The position numbers were made by a program, and so were the translations under genes. Source: Candidatus Galacturonatibacter soehngenii (GTDB lineage Bacteria; Bacillota; Clostridia; Lachnospirales; Lachnospiraceae). Taken from it: DNA of 64,000 nucleotides. The notes beneath the pieces are model-generated. The model was not told the DNA's origin. It saw only the letters and a list, made by a program, of their open reading frames with translations, and made no database searches. Shown here piece by piece: positions 52,733-62,815 of the stretch; positions within the stretch are counted from its first letter, which is position 1; each line of letters starts with the position of its first letter. Location: NCBI RefSeq assembly GCF_008830185.1, contig NZ_WAGX01000004.1:930001-994000 (forward strand), given 5' to 3'.

Positions 52733-54184
52733 TTATTTACTTAGCTTTTCAATTGCAATTTTAATTCTCTTGATTGATTCTTCTTTACCAATAATCTCCA
52801 TAATTTCAGTTGCTCCTGCTGGAGTCATCTGTTTACCAGATACTGCTGTTCGAATTGGCCACATAACATACCCATTCTTATAGCCTTTTTCTTCCACATA
52901 TCTTAATAATAAAGCATATAGAGCATCATTGCTATAATCGTCTTGTGCTTCCAATACAGGTAGTAGATCTGTTAACACTTCTAATGATGTTTCGGTATTT
53001 GTTTTCATTTTTTTATGAGTAAACATTGCGATATCATACTCTGGCAGCTCTTCAAAAAAATCAACCAACTCTAAAATATCAGGAAAAACTTCAATTCTAG
53101 TCTTTACCATATCGGCAATCTTTCTCAAATCAAAATCTTTGGTAAGTACTTTTTTTAAATAAGGCTGCGCTTTTTCAAAAAACGTATCAGAATCCATTGC
53201 CTTCATGTATTCACCATTCATCCACTTTAGTTTCACAACGTCAAATACAGCTGGTGCTTTGCTCATATGATGATAATTAAACTTCTCAATCAATTCTTTC
53301 AAAGAAAAAATTTCTTGATTGTCTTCTGGACTCCAGCCTAACAATGCAACAAAATTAACTACCGCTTCCGTTAAAAATCCTTGCTCAATTAAATCTTCAT
53401 AGGAGGAGTGCCCACTTCTTTTACTTAACTTCTTATGTTCTTCATTTGTAATCAATGGACAATGTACATAAGTAGGTACTTCCCAACCAAACGCTTCATA
53501 TAAACGATTATATTTTGGTGAAGAAGATAAGTATTCATTTCCTCGAACCACATGTGTAATTCCCATTAAGTGATCATCTACCACATTGGCAAAATTATAA
53601 GTTGGATAGCCATCTGATTTGATTAAAATCATATCATCTAATTCAGAATTATCAACCGTAATGTCACCATAGATATCATCAGAAAATGTTGTGGTTCCAC
53701 TCGTTGGATTGTTTTGCCTGATTACATAAGGTACACCAGATGCTAATTTTTCCTCCACTTCCTGCTTAGAAAGTGAGAGGCAATGCTTGTCATAAACTAC
53801 AATTTCTTTTCCCGCCACTTCTTGCTTTAAGCTTTCTAATCGATCTTTATCGCAAAAACAGTAGTAGGCCTCACCCTTTTCAACTAATTCTTTTGCGTAC
53901 TTTAGATATAAGCCTTGTTCATGCCTTTCACTTTGCACATAAGGACCAACTCCACCATCTTTATCTGGTCCTTCATCATGTACTAACCCAGTTTTTTCTA
54001 AGGTACGGTAAATAATCTCTAATGCACCTTCAACAAATCGTTCTTGATCTGTATCCTCTATTCTTAAAAGAAAGTCTCCACCTTCATGTTTTGCAATTAA
54101 ATATGCATACAATGCTGTTCTTAAGTTTCCAACATGCATTCTTCCTGTTGGACTAGGTGCAAATCTGGTTCTTACCTTTTTCAT
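52733..54184 (-). CDS. gltX: Glutamate--tRNA ligase
   Basis: A 483-residue class I synthetase with [23 protein letters not shown] (HIGH-type), [24 protein letters not shown], and KLSKRSGH (KMSKS-type). The C-terminal anticodon-binding domain is intact. Whether it charges only tRNA-Glu or also tRNA-Gln cannot be judged; gatCAB or glnS is not in this window. AGGAG precedes the ATG. Confidence 0.96.
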   Translation of the reverse strand: MKKVRTRFAPSPTGRMHVGNLRTALYAYLIAKHEGGDFLLRIEDTDQERFVEGALEIIYRTLEKTGLVHDEGPDKDGGVGPYVQSERHEQGLYLKYAKELVEKGEAYYCFCDKDRLESLKQEVAGKEIVVYDKHCLSLSKQEVEEKLASGVPYVIRQNNPTSGTTTFSDDIYGDITVDNSELDDMILIKSDGYPTYNFANVVDDHLMGITHVVRGNEYLSSSPKYNRLYEAFGWEVPTYVHCPLITNEEHKKLSKRSGHSSYEDLIEQGFLTEAVVNFVALLGWSPEDNQEIFSLKELIEKFNYHHMSKAPAVFDVVKLKWMNGEYMKAMDSDTFFEKAQPYLKKVLTKDFDLRKIADMVKTRIEVFPDILELVDFFEELPEYDIAMFTHKKMKTNTETSLEVLTDLLPVLEAQDDYSNDALYALLLRYVEEKGYKNGYVMWPIRTAVSGKQMTPAGATEIMEIIGKEESIKRIKIAIEKLSK

Positions 54185-54385
54185 TTCACAAATCTCCTAT
54201 TCACAATTTATTCCTGCTTCGTTTACGTTATAGCAAAACCAAAATCAAACTATAACACTATTTAACAAATGAAACTTCTTGCTGGTTCATCTTGTCGACC
54301 TATGTTGGCTATTATACACTTTATTTTGCCAATCATCAAGATAAAGTATTAGCCTCTCTTTTCAAAAATTAACGAAATACAATAG

Positions 54386-54414
54386 AAAAACCGCCAGAAT
54401 TTAATCTGACGGCT
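54386..54414 (-). terminator. Terminator after the pdaA-like gene
   Basis: On the minus strand GCCGTCAGA and TTCTGGCGGT fold into a 9-bp stem (one G-U) followed by TTTTTC. Confidence 0.75.
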
Positions 54415-54420
54415 ATCGGC

Positions 54421-55419
54421 TTATTCATATGGCTGAATTTCATAGCCTTGCGCTTTAACTGCATCGATGAAATCACCTAATACCTGAACATTCGTGGTTG
54501 AAACAGCATGAAGTAAATATATTGCTCCTGGATGAAGTTTTTCCTTCATAGTCTTTAGTGCTTCTGTTTTATCAGGTTGGGCATCTGTTAGCCAATCTTT
54601 ATATGCAAAACTCCAAAAAATGGACTTATAACCTAAATTATGAACAATAGCAAGTGACTGCTCACTAAAGGCGCCCGTTGGATAACGAAACAGGCTCATT
54701 TTATAATTATAATTTTCAAGCAGGTAATCATGAACGCCTGTTAATTCATTTTGTTGATCTTCAACCGTTGCCAAAGATGGTAATCCGTTGGAAGGGTGAT
54801 TCACACTGTGGTTACCAATAATATGTCCCTCGTTAATCATTCGGTTGATTAAATCTGGGTTCGTTTTTGCATATGGAAGTGTTACAAAAAATACAGCCTT
54901 TACATTTTTTTCTTTTAAAATGTCCAATATTTGAGCCGTATTTCCAGTTGGGGAATTCGCTTCTGGATACTCATATCCTTCATCAAAGGTTAAAAAGATT
55001 GCATCAGAATCCGTACGAACAAAGTCAGCTCCCAAATGCCCATATTTATTCTGATACATAGTAGCACCTGTCGGAACATTTTTATCATTGACATTTCCGC
55101 CTGGACCCCAGCCTTTTGTCTCCGTATCAAGTCCGTCTAATGAAATTTGTTCAATTTCTTTTGTTTCTTCTTGTTCTTGCTTCTCCTCTGGCTCGCTATC
55201 TTGTTCCTTCGTAGAATCAGGTACTTCATCATTGTTAGGCTCTGTAGCTTCTACACCGTTTTCCACTTCGTCTACTTCATTCTCACCTGTAGTGACGTCG
55301 TTTTTGTCTTGAATTTGCGTTTCTGCCATTGTATCAATTGTTTTTGTCTCTTTATTCCCACAGCCTGTCGCCAAAGCTGCTGCCATTACTAATAGAACTA
55401 AGTACTTTTTATTCTTCAT
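54421..55419 (-). CDS. PdaA-like polysaccharide deacetylase, lipoprotein
   Basis: A 332-residue lipoprotein: signal peptide ending ALATGC (Cys20), a linker of ~75 residues rich in Glu/Thr/Asp, then a NodB-type carbohydrate esterase domain from ~residue 100. The motifs are TFDEGYE (a PdaA-like variant of TFDDG), GHIIGNHSVNHPS with zinc-binding histidines, and FRYPTGAFSE. PdaA removes acetyl groups from muramic acid to make muramic-delta-lactam in spore cortex, so a sporulation role is plausible. AGGAGAA precedes the ATG. Confidence 0.85.
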   Translation of the reverse strand: MKNKKYLVLLVMAAALATGCGNKETKTIDTMAETQIQDKNDVTTGENEVDEVENGVEATEPNNDEVPDSTKEQDSEPEEKQEQEETKEIEQISLDGLDTETKGWGPGGNVNDKNVPTGATMYQNKYGHLGADFVRTDSDAIFLTFDEGYEYPEANSPTGNTAQILDILKEKNVKAVFFVTLPYAKTNPDLINRMINEGHIIGNHSVNHPSNGLPSLATVEDQQNELTGVHDYLLENYNYKMSLFRYPTGAFSEQSLAIVHNLGYKSIFWSFAYKDWLTDAQPDKTEALKTMKEKLHPGAIYLLHAVSTTNVQVLGDFIDAVKAQGYEIQPYE

Positions 55420-55532
55420 ACATTCTCCTTTGTTTTATATAATTCATACCTGTCATGACATAAATTGACAAGTTTTAGTATTATCATAGACGATATATTT
55501 TACAATCCAATTACTTAAGCATTACATAATCC

Positions 55533-56870
55533 TTAATTTTTCCATGTAGACATCTTTTTGATTCTTATGTAATATACGGGTATAATTGGAATCAATGCAC
55601 TTACCCATGCGACAGGATCTGCAAAGCATACTCCTGCATACCCCATAAATTGGGCAAGTGTAAATGCCACTACTCCTCTGGCTATTAGTTCAAAAATTCC
55701 TCCTATCATTGGAAAAAAGCCATCTCCAAGACCTTGCAGCGTATTTCTATAAATAAAAATAAGTCCAAGCGCTGGGAAGAAGCCCACTACAATATTAAAA
55801 TAATGTTGTGCCGCATCAATAACTTCTCTTTCTCCTCCTGAAACAAACATTTTTACAGGTAATTTCCCAAAAAATATTAAAAACACAGCTGCAAGGACAC
55901 TATAGATTAATGTGATCTTAATACCTTCTTTCATTCCTTGTCTGATACGATCAATTTTACCAGCTCCAGTATTTTGTCCTACATAGGTAGCCATAGTTGC
56001 CCCCAAGGAAGCAAATGGCTGTGTAACAATTTGTTGTGCCTTTGAAGCTGCTGTATATGCTGCAATATAAAGAGAACCTAGAACATTTAATGCTGCCTGA
56101 ATAATCATAACCCCAATGGCTGTTATAGAAAATTGTAATGACATTGGAATTCCTATTTTCATTAAATTAAAAGCACTGTTACTTGAAAATTTTAAATCTT
56201 CTTTACCAATTCTAAGTATTGGATATTTTTTAATCATATATACAAGACATAAAATAGCTGATACCGCTTGTGCAATAACGGTTGCATACGCAACACCTTC
56301 TACTCCCATCTTAAAAACCACCACAAATAGCAAATCTAACACTACATTTATAACAGAGGCAATGGCTAAGAATATCAATGGTGTCTTACTATCTCCTATT
56401 GCCCTAAGTATAGCCGAAAGCATATTATATAGCATAGTTATTCCTATGCCTGCAAATATTATTTTTATATACAAACTTGAATCTGCAAAGATGTCATCAG
56501 GTGTCTTCATTAATCGTAGTATGCTATCAATTCCTAACAGCGTTCCTACCGTTAGTACAATGGTGATTATAACAGATAAATAACCTGACATTACGGTAAA
56601 ATGACGAACTCTTTTTTCATCTTTTGCACCAAAACTTTGGGCAATGAGTACGGAAAATCCACTCGTCATTCCCATTACAACTCCCATAATTAAAAAAACT
56701 ACAGAACCTGTTGCTCCAACTGCTGCAAGTGCATTTACGCCAATAAAACGACCTACTACTGCTGAATCAACTACATTATAAAATTGTTGAAATATATTCC
56801 CAATGATGAGTGGTATTGCAAATTTTAAAATAAGGCTTCTTGGATTGCCCACTGTCATATCATTTGTCAT
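55533..56870 (-). CDS. MATE family efflux transporter
   Basis: A 445-residue, twelve-helix transporter with the start PLIIGNIFQQFYNVVDSAVVGRFIGVNALAAVGATGS and the second repeat GIPMSLQFSITAIGVMIIQ. Related to the 23-kb transporter but not a recent copy. GAGGAG precedes the ATG; the gene starts 5 bp after the vanZ-like stop. Substrate unknown. Confidence 0.9.
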   Translation of the reverse strand: MTNDMTVGNPRSLILKFAIPLIIGNIFQQFYNVVDSAVVGRFIGVNALAAVGATGSVVFLIMGVVMGMTSGFSVLIAQSFGAKDEKRVRHFTVMSGYLSVIITIVLTVGTLLGIDSILRLMKTPDDIFADSSLYIKIIFAGIGITMLYNMLSAILRAIGDSKTPLIFLAIASVINVVLDLLFVVVFKMGVEGVAYATVIAQAVSAILCLVYMIKKYPILRIGKEDLKFSSNSAFNLMKIGIPMSLQFSITAIGVMIIQAALNVLGSLYIAAYTAASKAQQIVTQPFASLGATMATYVGQNTGAGKIDRIRQGMKEGIKITLIYSVLAAVFLIFFGKLPVKMFVSGGEREVIDAAQHYFNIVVGFFPALGLIFIYRNTLQGLGDGFFPMIGGIFELIARGVVAFTLAQFMGYAGVCFADPVAWVSALIPIIPVYYIRIKKMSTWKN

Positions 56871-56875
56871 TTTTA

Positions 56876-57382
56876 CTATCTCCTCTTATGTTTCTTCTTT
56901 CTTGGTCTAAATATAGTCATTCTGCCTGTCCAACCCACAATACGTACAAAAATTACTCCGCATATTATACCAATTGAGTCAATTGCCACATCTTTTACTG
57001 ACCCTGTTCGTCCAGCGACAAAGGATTGGTGATATTCATCCAGTATGGCAAAGGATACACACACCGTTCCTGTCAGAATTAAGAGTCCAATTCCTCTTAC
57101 ACCATATACATAGAGTGGAAAAGCAATCGAAATAGCAAGAAGTGCATATTCTGTCATATGCGCAGCCTTTCTTACAGGATAATGTATTCTTTGTTTATAA
57201 TAATGAATTTGTTCACTACTTAAATCAAGCTTCATCACTTTATCTACGGTAACTACAATTTTTTCACTTACTTTAAAGCTCAGACCTGACGATTCTACAC
57301 CATTGTCTGATGAAAATGAATAAATCATATATATCATTAAGAATGCAGGTAAAAAAGAAAATGGTTTTAATAATCTAATCAT
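56876..57382 (-). CDS. VanZ family membrane protein
   Basis: A 168-residue protein with about four membrane helices. VanZ signatures are HYPVRKAAHMTEYALLAISIAFPLY and LDEYHQSFVAGRTGSVKDVAIDSIG (acidic DEYHQ and DVAIDS). It resembles the VanZ-like protein at 6 kb only in fold. A basic C-terminus (RPRKKKHKRR) lies in the cytoplasm. It sits between the GDPD gene (10 bp) and the MATE gene. Confidence 0.82.
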   Translation of the reverse strand: MIRLLKPFSFLPAFLMIYMIYSFSSDNGVESSGLSFKVSEKIVVTVDKVMKLDLSSEQIHYYKQRIHYPVRKAAHMTEYALLAISIAFPLYVYGVRGIGLLILTGTVCVSFAILDEYHQSFVAGRTGSVKDVAIDSIGIICGVIFVRIVGWTGRMTIFRPRKKKHKRR

Positions 57383-57392
57383 ATGTTTCTTC

Positions 57393-59201
57393 CTATCTTG
57401 TTATAATTTTTAGTAGTTCTATAAAACCTGCACCATTTTTTTCACTTGCATATACTTCTCGTACGGTTACAGGTCTGTCTGTTATAATGTTATCTACTTC
57501 TAGTAACTTCATTCTCTCAATATCACTTCTTGAATTTACAGTCCAAACATGAACCTCTTTACCAGAATTATGAGCAGCCGTTATTACTTTTTTTGATGCG
57601 TAGGTATGTTTTATGCTAAGAAAATCTGCATTGATCTTATTTTCAAAATTACCAAATGCCATTTTCAAAATATATCCCGTTATTATACTGGGTTCTTGTT
57701 CTTTAACTTCACTTAACAAAGAATAGTCCATTGAAGTTATAACACAAAAATCTTTCGCATTGTTTTCTTCTATTACTTTTAATACATTTTCAACAATATT
57801 TTTATTATGACCATTACTTTTAATCTCTATATTAAGGTTAATTTTTCCTTTACAATACTTAATTACTTCATCCAGTGTTGGTACTTTTTCTCCTTCAAAT
57901 TTTCTTCCAAATCTTATACCAGCATCTAATTTTTCTACCTCTTCATAATTCACATCCCAAATAAATTTATTATAACCTGTCGTTCGTTTAAGATTGGAAT
58001 CATGAAGCAATACAACTACATTATCTTTTGTTTCTTGCACATCAATCTCGGCATAATCAGACTTTACTTCAATTGCGGCTTTCAGTGCTGCCATTGTGTT
58101 TTCAGGGGCATAAGAAGCACCACCCCTATGTGCTGTTATTTGTGTTGTTACCAATACTTCTTTTGCTATGGTTGTGCTCTTTTCTAACATCTGATAGCTA
58201 TAAAATCCTTCGACACAGACCATAAATAGACCAATCATAATGGTAACTTTTTTTAATGAATGGTTTGTAATTGCGGTATAATCATATAGTTCATCTATTT
58301 CCTCTACAGCTACATGAAAACGATACAAATGATAAGTACTATAAATAAATGCAATGTTTCCTGCTATTCCAATTATATTACTCAGTATTCCTGCTATTAA
58401 TTTTAACCAATCACATAAAATCAATAGATTCGCAAGTGCAACATCTTCTTTATATACAAGAGATACAAAAAATGCAGCAACGACTATAGCAATTCCGTAG
58501 ATCATTAATATAACGGCTGATAGCAATATATTCCATTGAATTAAGTATCGAAAAGATTTTTTTGCCTTTTTTCTTGTAACCTGAAAACTAATTATAATCG
58601 CATCTTTAGCATTCTTTTCCCCTAATACAACAAAAGGCATAATAAATGCAGATAGTAAACTAACTATGACGATTGCTGCAATAATAAGATAGAGAATCTC
58701 TTTATATCGAAAACTATCATATACATATTGTGCTAGATAATTTAGTATTTTTATATTTGCAATCTCCTGAATAATAAAGTGGATGCATATAAATGGAAGT
58801 ATAAGTAAACCAGGTATTAAATTTACCAAATTCCCTTCTTTTATTATTTTTCCAGTTTTAAAAATTCCGATCAATAATATATCATAGGCTTTTAACTTTA
58901 CATTATGGTTAACTGCCCTATAATTTTCCAATAGGCAGATGATTTCAAAACCAATTAATAACAACATAATCAAAAAGTTAGCTATTATTAGCATGACTGA
59001 GATTGGATTGTTGATAAATTGGATTACATTTTCTACTGTTATATAGCTATATCCAACTTTCTTTAAAGCAAAATCTATGCTTGATGAATAAAAGTTATAT
59101 ATGATTAAAATGGAAGCCGCGTGATAGCATAATAAAAAAACAACTAATTCTGTAACGTTTCCTTTTAAAATTTTCCAAGTATTTTTTATAAGAAATAACA
59201 T
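57393..59201 (-). CDS. Membrane glycerophosphodiester phosphodiesterase
   Basis: A ~602-residue protein: about eight membrane helices through residue ~345, then a GDPD domain with HRGGASYAPENTMAALKAAIE, YAEIDVQETKDNVVVLLHDSNLKRTTGYN and a final HVWTVN. It hydrolyses glycerophosphodiesters to glycerol-3-phosphate. An ATG at 59201 and a GTG at 59216 are both possible starts; neither has a strong ribosome site, and I choose the ATG. It is the first gene of a three-gene unit with the VanZ and MATE proteins. Confidence 0.87.
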   Translation of the reverse strand: MLFLIKNTWKILKGNVTELVVFLLCYHAASILIIYNFYSSSIDFALKKVGYSYITVENVIQFINNPISVMLIIANFLIMLLLIGFEIICLLENYRAVNHNVKLKAYDILLIGIFKTGKIIKEGNLVNLIPGLLILPFICIHFIIQEIANIKILNYLAQYVYDSFRYKEILYLIIAAIVIVSLLSAFIMPFVVLGEKNAKDAIIISFQVTRKKAKKSFRYLIQWNILLSAVILMIYGIAIVVAAFFVSLVYKEDVALANLLILCDWLKLIAGILSNIIGIAGNIAFIYSTYHLYRFHVAVEEIDELYDYTAITNHSLKKVTIMIGLFMVCVEGFYSYQMLEKSTTIAKEVLVTTQITAHRGGASYAPENTMAALKAAIEVKSDYAEIDVQETKDNVVVLLHDSNLKRTTGYNKFIWDVNYEEVEKLDAGIRFGRKFEGEKVPTLDEVIKYCKGKINLNIEIKSNGHNKNIVENVLKVIEENNAKDFCVITSMDYSLLSEVKEQEPSIITGYILKMAFGNFENKINADFLSIKHTYASKKVITAAHNSGKEVHVWTVNSRSDIERMKLLEVDNIITDRPVTVREVYASEKNGAGFIELLKIITR

Positions 59202-59367
59202 TCCACATATTCCCACATCTTTAAAGGATTTATTGATTCTTAATATATTCTATCATCTTTTTTATGATAGTCAATTTTATTTCTTCATTTCTCTCAACTT
59301 TTATTAACCAATTATAATCCCCTACATAAACTAACAATGAAATAAAACATTTTAAGGAGATTTACTT

Positions 59368-59619
59368 TTGGATAACTACAATAAACAATCTTATTTAAAC
59401 CCTAGAACCGCAAATCCATCTTGTGGCTGCGGATATAAACAAAAAATGAGTCCAACACAGGTTATGCCAAGTCATGACTGTTTGGATGATTTTGCTTTAG
59501 CAATGTGCTATGTCCCATGGCAACATTGGAATAAAATATATGATTTAGATAAAGGTTTGGAAGTTGGTACTATATTTCCTGAATTAAATAAGCCTTTCTT
59601 GGGAAGTAGGTGTTGCTAA
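59368..59619 (+). CDS. cotJA: Spore coat associated protein CotJA
   Basis: An 83-residue protein with a Cys-rich N-terminus (SCGCGYKQK) and the CotJA core LALAMCYVPWQHWNKIYDLDKGLEVGTIFPELNKPF-type motif (key residues YVPWQ and GTIFPELNKPF). The start is a TTG at 59368 following AAGGAG. In Bacillus the cotJ genes are made in the mother cell under sigma-E and contribute to the inner coat. Overlaps no other gene; cotJB follows after one base. Confidence 0.9.
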   Translation: MDNYNKQSYLNPRTANPSCGCGYKQKMSPTQVMPSHDCLDDFALAMCYVPWQHWNKIYDLDKGLEVGTIFPELNKPFLGSRCC

Positions 59620-59620
59620 A

Positions 59621-59890
59621 GTGAATAACAATAATAGGATGGATAGAAAAAGTCTACTCAATAAGATTGATATGGTAAGCTTTGCAATTAATGATTGTAC
59701 TCTCTTTTTGGATACGCACCCAATGGACGAAGAAGCTCTTATATGCATCAATGAATTATTACCAGTAAGACGCAGTCTTTTAGAAAAATACTCCCAATAC
59801 TTTGGTCCATTAACAATCGATACTGCTACGCCATCGAAAAAGTGGGAATGGGCTTCTGGTCCGATGCCTTGGGAAGGAGGATGTAAATAA
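59621..59890 (+). CDS. cotJB: Spore coat protein CotJB
   Basis: An 89-residue protein with the CotJB pattern SLLNKIDMVSFAINDCTLFLDTHPMDEEALICIN and a WxWASGPMPWEGGC tail. The start is a GTG at 59621 in a weak ribosome-site context, one base after the cotJA stop, so it depends on coupling. It is needed for CotJC assembly in Bacillus. Confidence 0.9.
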   Translation: MNNNNRMDRKSLLNKIDMVSFAINDCTLFLDTHPMDEEALICINELLPVRRSLLEKYSQYFGPLTIDTATPSKKWEWASGPMPWEGGCK

Positions 59891-60495
59891 TGTGGAATTA
59901 TGAAAAAAGACTTCAATATCCAGTAAATATTACACAGCCTAATGCTAAATTAGCGCAGATTATTATTACGCAGTTTGGTGGTCCAGATGGAGAATTAGCA
60001 GCTTCACAACGATATTTATCACAAAGATATAGCATGCCATATAGTAATGTAAGTGGACTATTAACAGATATTGGTACAGAAGAAATGGCTCACATGGAAA
60101 TTGTTTGTGCTATTGTACATCAATTGACGAAAGATTTAACTATTGATGAAATCAAAGCAAGTGGCTTCGATAAATATTATGTGGATCATACGCTTGCTCT
60201 TTATCCAGTCGCTGCTTCCGGCACTCCTTTCACTGCAACATATTTCCAGTCAAAAGGTGATCCCATTACTGATTTAGTAGAAGATATGGCCGCTGAACAA
60301 AAGGCGCGAACGACCTACGATAATATCTTAAGATTAATACATGACCCTGAAGTATGTGATCCTATACGCTTTTTGCGTGCAAGAGAAGTCGTTCATTTTC
60401 AACGTTTTGGTGAAGGACTTAGAATTGTTCAAGACAATCTTGACGCAAAAAACTTTTATGCTTTTAACCCTGAGTTTGATACATGCAAAAAATAG
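59890..60495 (+). CDS. cotJC: Spore coat protein CotJC (manganese-catalase family)
   Basis: A 201-residue ferritin-like protein. Its dimetal ligand helices include TEEMAHMEIV and REVVHFQRFGE, as in Mn catalases, plus QFGGPDGELAASQRYLSQRY near the N-terminus. The start overlaps the cotJB stop (TAATG), with GGAGG upstream. It may protect the spore from peroxide. A terminator follows. Confidence 0.92.
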   Translation: MWNYEKRLQYPVNITQPNAKLAQIIITQFGGPDGELAASQRYLSQRYSMPYSNVSGLLTDIGTEEMAHMEIVCAIVHQLTKDLTIDEIKASGFDKYYVDHTLALYPVAASGTPFTATYFQSKGDPITDLVEDMAAEQKARTTYDNILRLIHDPEVCDPIRFLRAREVVHFQRFGEGLRIVQDNLDAKNFYAFNPEFDTCKK

Positions 60496-60517
60496 AGAAA
60501 CGATTATGAATATTTTA

Positions 60518-60548
60518 GAGCATTGCTGCTTTTGCAATGCTCTTATTC
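60518..60548 (+). terminator. Terminator of the cotJ operon
   Basis: GAGCATTGC pairs exactly with GCAATGCTC (9 bp) around a 7-base loop, followed by TTATTCTAT. Confidence 0.75.
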
Positions 60549-60596
60549 TATACAGATATTAAATATATACCTAACATTGGGCAATGTACAAATATG

Positions 60597-60839
60597 TTAT
60601 TCCATTAAAAGTCTTAATAGGGTCATATTCTTTTCCTCCCTTTTCTGAATACGTTGTTCTAGGTTCAATATTTTTTTATTCTGTTCCTCAGTATAAATCC
60701 TTAACGCATTTCTTTCCGCAATCACCTCATCAAGTCGTGCTTTAGGAATTGAATCCTTTAAAGCTTTTTTATATTCTTCTACTATTTTATCTGCTTGAAC
60801 CTCATTCAAGCCAAATTTTATTAAATCTTTCTTTTTCAT
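60597..60839 (-). CDS. Small coiled-coil protein, GP20-like
   Basis: An 80-residue, highly charged helical protein. The segment LKDSIPKARLDEVIAERNALR resembles phage minor structural (GP20) scaffold proteins, and the rest is a coiled coil (EEQNKKILNLEQRIQKREEK). No other phage gene is nearby. AAAGGAAT is the ribosome site. It may be a domesticated phage fragment or an unrelated coiled coil; function unknown. Confidence 0.5.
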   Translation of the reverse strand: MKKKDLIKFGLNEVQADKIVEEYKKALKDSIPKARLDEVIAERNALRIYTEEQNKKILNLEQRIQKREEKNMTLLRLLME

Positions 60840-60964
60840 GTTTTAATTCCTTTCTTAATCTTATTAATAATCAATAAACTTTTACAACAAAAATATACCA
60901 TATATGCATGTATCATTCTGTATCCTATTTTTGATGTCACAAAACTAGAAAAGGATTAGAAAAC

Positions 60965-60997
60965 AGCAAAAAAAGAGCACCACCTAGGTACTCTTTG
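60965..60997 (-). terminator. Terminator of the CBS-domain gene
   Basis: On the minus strand AAGAGTACC and GGTGCTCTT form a 9-bp stem (one G-U) with a 5-base loop, followed by TTTTTTT. Confidence 0.85.
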
Positions 60998-61017
60998 ATT
61001 GTTACGCATAGAAATAA

Positions 61018-61665
61018 TTATTGCTTCTCTTCTTTTATCTCATATTTGATATCTCTCACATCAAACTTTTGTTTTTCCAATGCTTTTAGTACTTTATGGA
61101 AATCTTTACATTCGATTCGATAGAAAATCTCCACCAAATCCATTGTTTCAGTGCGAGATACTATCATATTGCGAACATCTCCACCTGCTTTGGCGATTGT
61201 CTCCATAATTTTAGCAACCACACCTCGATAATCATACGTATAAATAACAAAAGAATTGTGCCTGTGCCCAAACATCTTTTGATATTGTTTAAAGACTGCT
61301 TGTTGAGTTATAATACCAAGTAATTTATCATTGGAGTCTACAATCGGAATAAATCTTACCTTTGTATGAATAAACATAACTGCAACTTCTTCAATACGGA
61401 TGTTTTCAGAGATTGTCTCTACTTTATCTTTCATTAACATAGAAACTGGCATTTTTAAGAATTTTTCTTTATCTTCCTGCCAATTTTTAAAAAAATACTC
61501 ATACGTGTACTGTTTTGATAAGACACCGATAAATTTTTTTCCATCCACTACTGGCAAAGATAATAAATTATTTGCATCGATTACTTCCATTGCCTTCTCC
61601 AACGTATCTGTTAATTTAATACAGGTTAAGTTGTGGAAGGGAATCATAATTGCCTTAACACGCAT
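61018..61665 (-). CDS. CBS-domain protein with ACT-like tail
   Basis: A 215-residue protein. Two CBS domains (residues ~1-55 and ~70-130) are shown by LEKAMEVIDANNLLSLPVVDGKKFIGVLS and IEEVAVMFIHTKVRFIPIVDSNDKLLGIIT. An ACT-like part (VVAKIMETIAKAGGDVRNMIVSRTETMDLVEIFYRIE) follows. It resembles AcuB-type proteins that sense nucleotides or metabolites. The ATG at 61665 follows GAAAGGACGG; a frame start at 61707 has weaker support. Target unknown. Confidence 0.8.
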   Translation of the reverse strand: MRVKAIMIPFHNLTCIKLTDTLEKAMEVIDANNLLSLPVVDGKKFIGVLSKQYTYEYFFKNWQEDKEKFLKMPVSMLMKDKVETISENIRIEEVAVMFIHTKVRFIPIVDSNDKLLGIITQQAVFKQYQKMFGHRHNSFVIYTYDYRGVVAKIMETIAKAGGDVRNMIVSRTETMDLVEIFYRIECKDFHKVLKALEKQKFDVRDIKYEIKEEKQ

Positions 61666-61779
61666 AAATTCTACCGTCCTTTCTTTAAAAGAAACATGTA
61701 ATATCATTTATACTTATATTATACCTTATTTTTATATCCTTAGCAATTTTATGCAATAACACTTTCCTGTAATGATGTT

Positions 61780-62655
61780 TTAGCGTGCTTCTCCCATGAA
61801 AAATAAAGCTAAAATTCCTGGTCCTGTGTGAGCACCAATAACAGGTCCTACATAATCAATTAAGAACGAATCAATTCCAAATCGCTCTTTAATTAAATCA
61901 GCAACAAACTGTGCATCTTCAGGCGTATCACCGTGCCCAATAAACACACCATCACGTTTATTTTCTTCTACATAAGCACCAATTTGTTTTTCCATATTAT
62001 CAACTAATGTCGTCAATGATTTTTTTCTACCTCTTACTTTGCCAATCGGAATTAATCTTCCTTCATTATCTACATGTAAAATCGGCTTAACATTTATCAT
62101 TGTCCCTAAAATAGCTGCAGTTTTAGAAACACGTCCACCTCTGTATAGATGAAACAAGTCCATAGGAGTAAAGTTATGGCAAACATGAAGTTTATTTGCT
62201 TCAATCCACTCTACTACCTCATCAATTGTTTTTCCACTTTCTTTTAGCATGGACGCCTTATGAATTAAAAGACCTTCTCCCAAAGAAGCACATAAAGAAT
62301 CAACAACCATAATTTTACAATCTGGGTACTCCTCAGTCATCTCATCTGCTGCTATTTTAGCACTGCTATAGCTGCCACTTAAAGCTGAAGAAAAGGCAAT
62401 ATGCAAAATATCAAATCCTTCTTTATATAACTTTTCAAATATCTCTTTGGCCTGACTTGGGTTCACCTGGGATGTGGTTGGCATTGATCCATTTTTCATT
62501 TTTTCATAAAACTTTGAAAATTCCAAACCATTATCCTGTGTATATGTAATACCTTCTAGAACATAAGTTAAAGGTAATACTGTTATGTTATGCTTACTAA
62601 TATAATCTTTCGGTAAATCTGAAGTCGTATCTGTTGTTATTACAAAATTACGCAT
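61780..62655 (-). CDS. DegV family fatty-acid-binding protein
   Basis: A 291-residue cytosolic protein: ITTDTTSDLPKDYISKHNITVLPL start, TSQVNPSQAKEIFEKLY (the lipid-carboxylate-binding serine region), AFSSALSGSYSSA, RGGRVSKTAAILGTMINVKPIL and a late HTGPGILALFF. DegV/FakB proteins bind fatty acids for phosphorylation by FakA; fakA is not here. GGGAGG precedes the ATG at 62655. Confidence 0.9.
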   Translation of the reverse strand: MRNFVITTDTTSDLPKDYISKHNITVLPLTYVLEGITYTQDNGLEFSKFYEKMKNGSMPTTSQVNPSQAKEIFEKLYKEGFDILHIAFSSALSGSYSSAKIAADEMTEEYPDCKIMVVDSLCASLGEGLLIHKASMLKESGKTIDEVVEWIEANKLHVCHNFTPMDLFHLYRGGRVSKTAAILGTMINVKPILHVDNEGRLIPIGKVRGRKKSLTTLVDNMEKQIGAYVEENKRDGVFIGHGDTPEDAQFVADLIKERFGIDSFLIDYVGPVIGAHTGPGILALFFMGEAR

Positions 62656-62722
62656 GCTCATCCTCCCACTTAAGTACTAACTCTTTTAGTTATTAAATGA
62701 AACTATCTACTGTGTTAATCAA

Positions 62723-62757
62723 TATTTTTAACCGACAACTTATAAAGCTGTCGGTTT
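62723..62757 (-). terminator. Terminator of the spoVAF-like gene
   Basis: AACCGACAGCTT and AAGTTGTCGGTT form an 8 to 11-bp stem with a small loop; a T/A-rich run follows on the minus strand. Confidence 0.65.
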
Positions 62758-62815
62758 CAATCAAACTATATCATATTTTACTAAACATTACCACTCTTTC
62801 ATCTAAAATTTGTTC

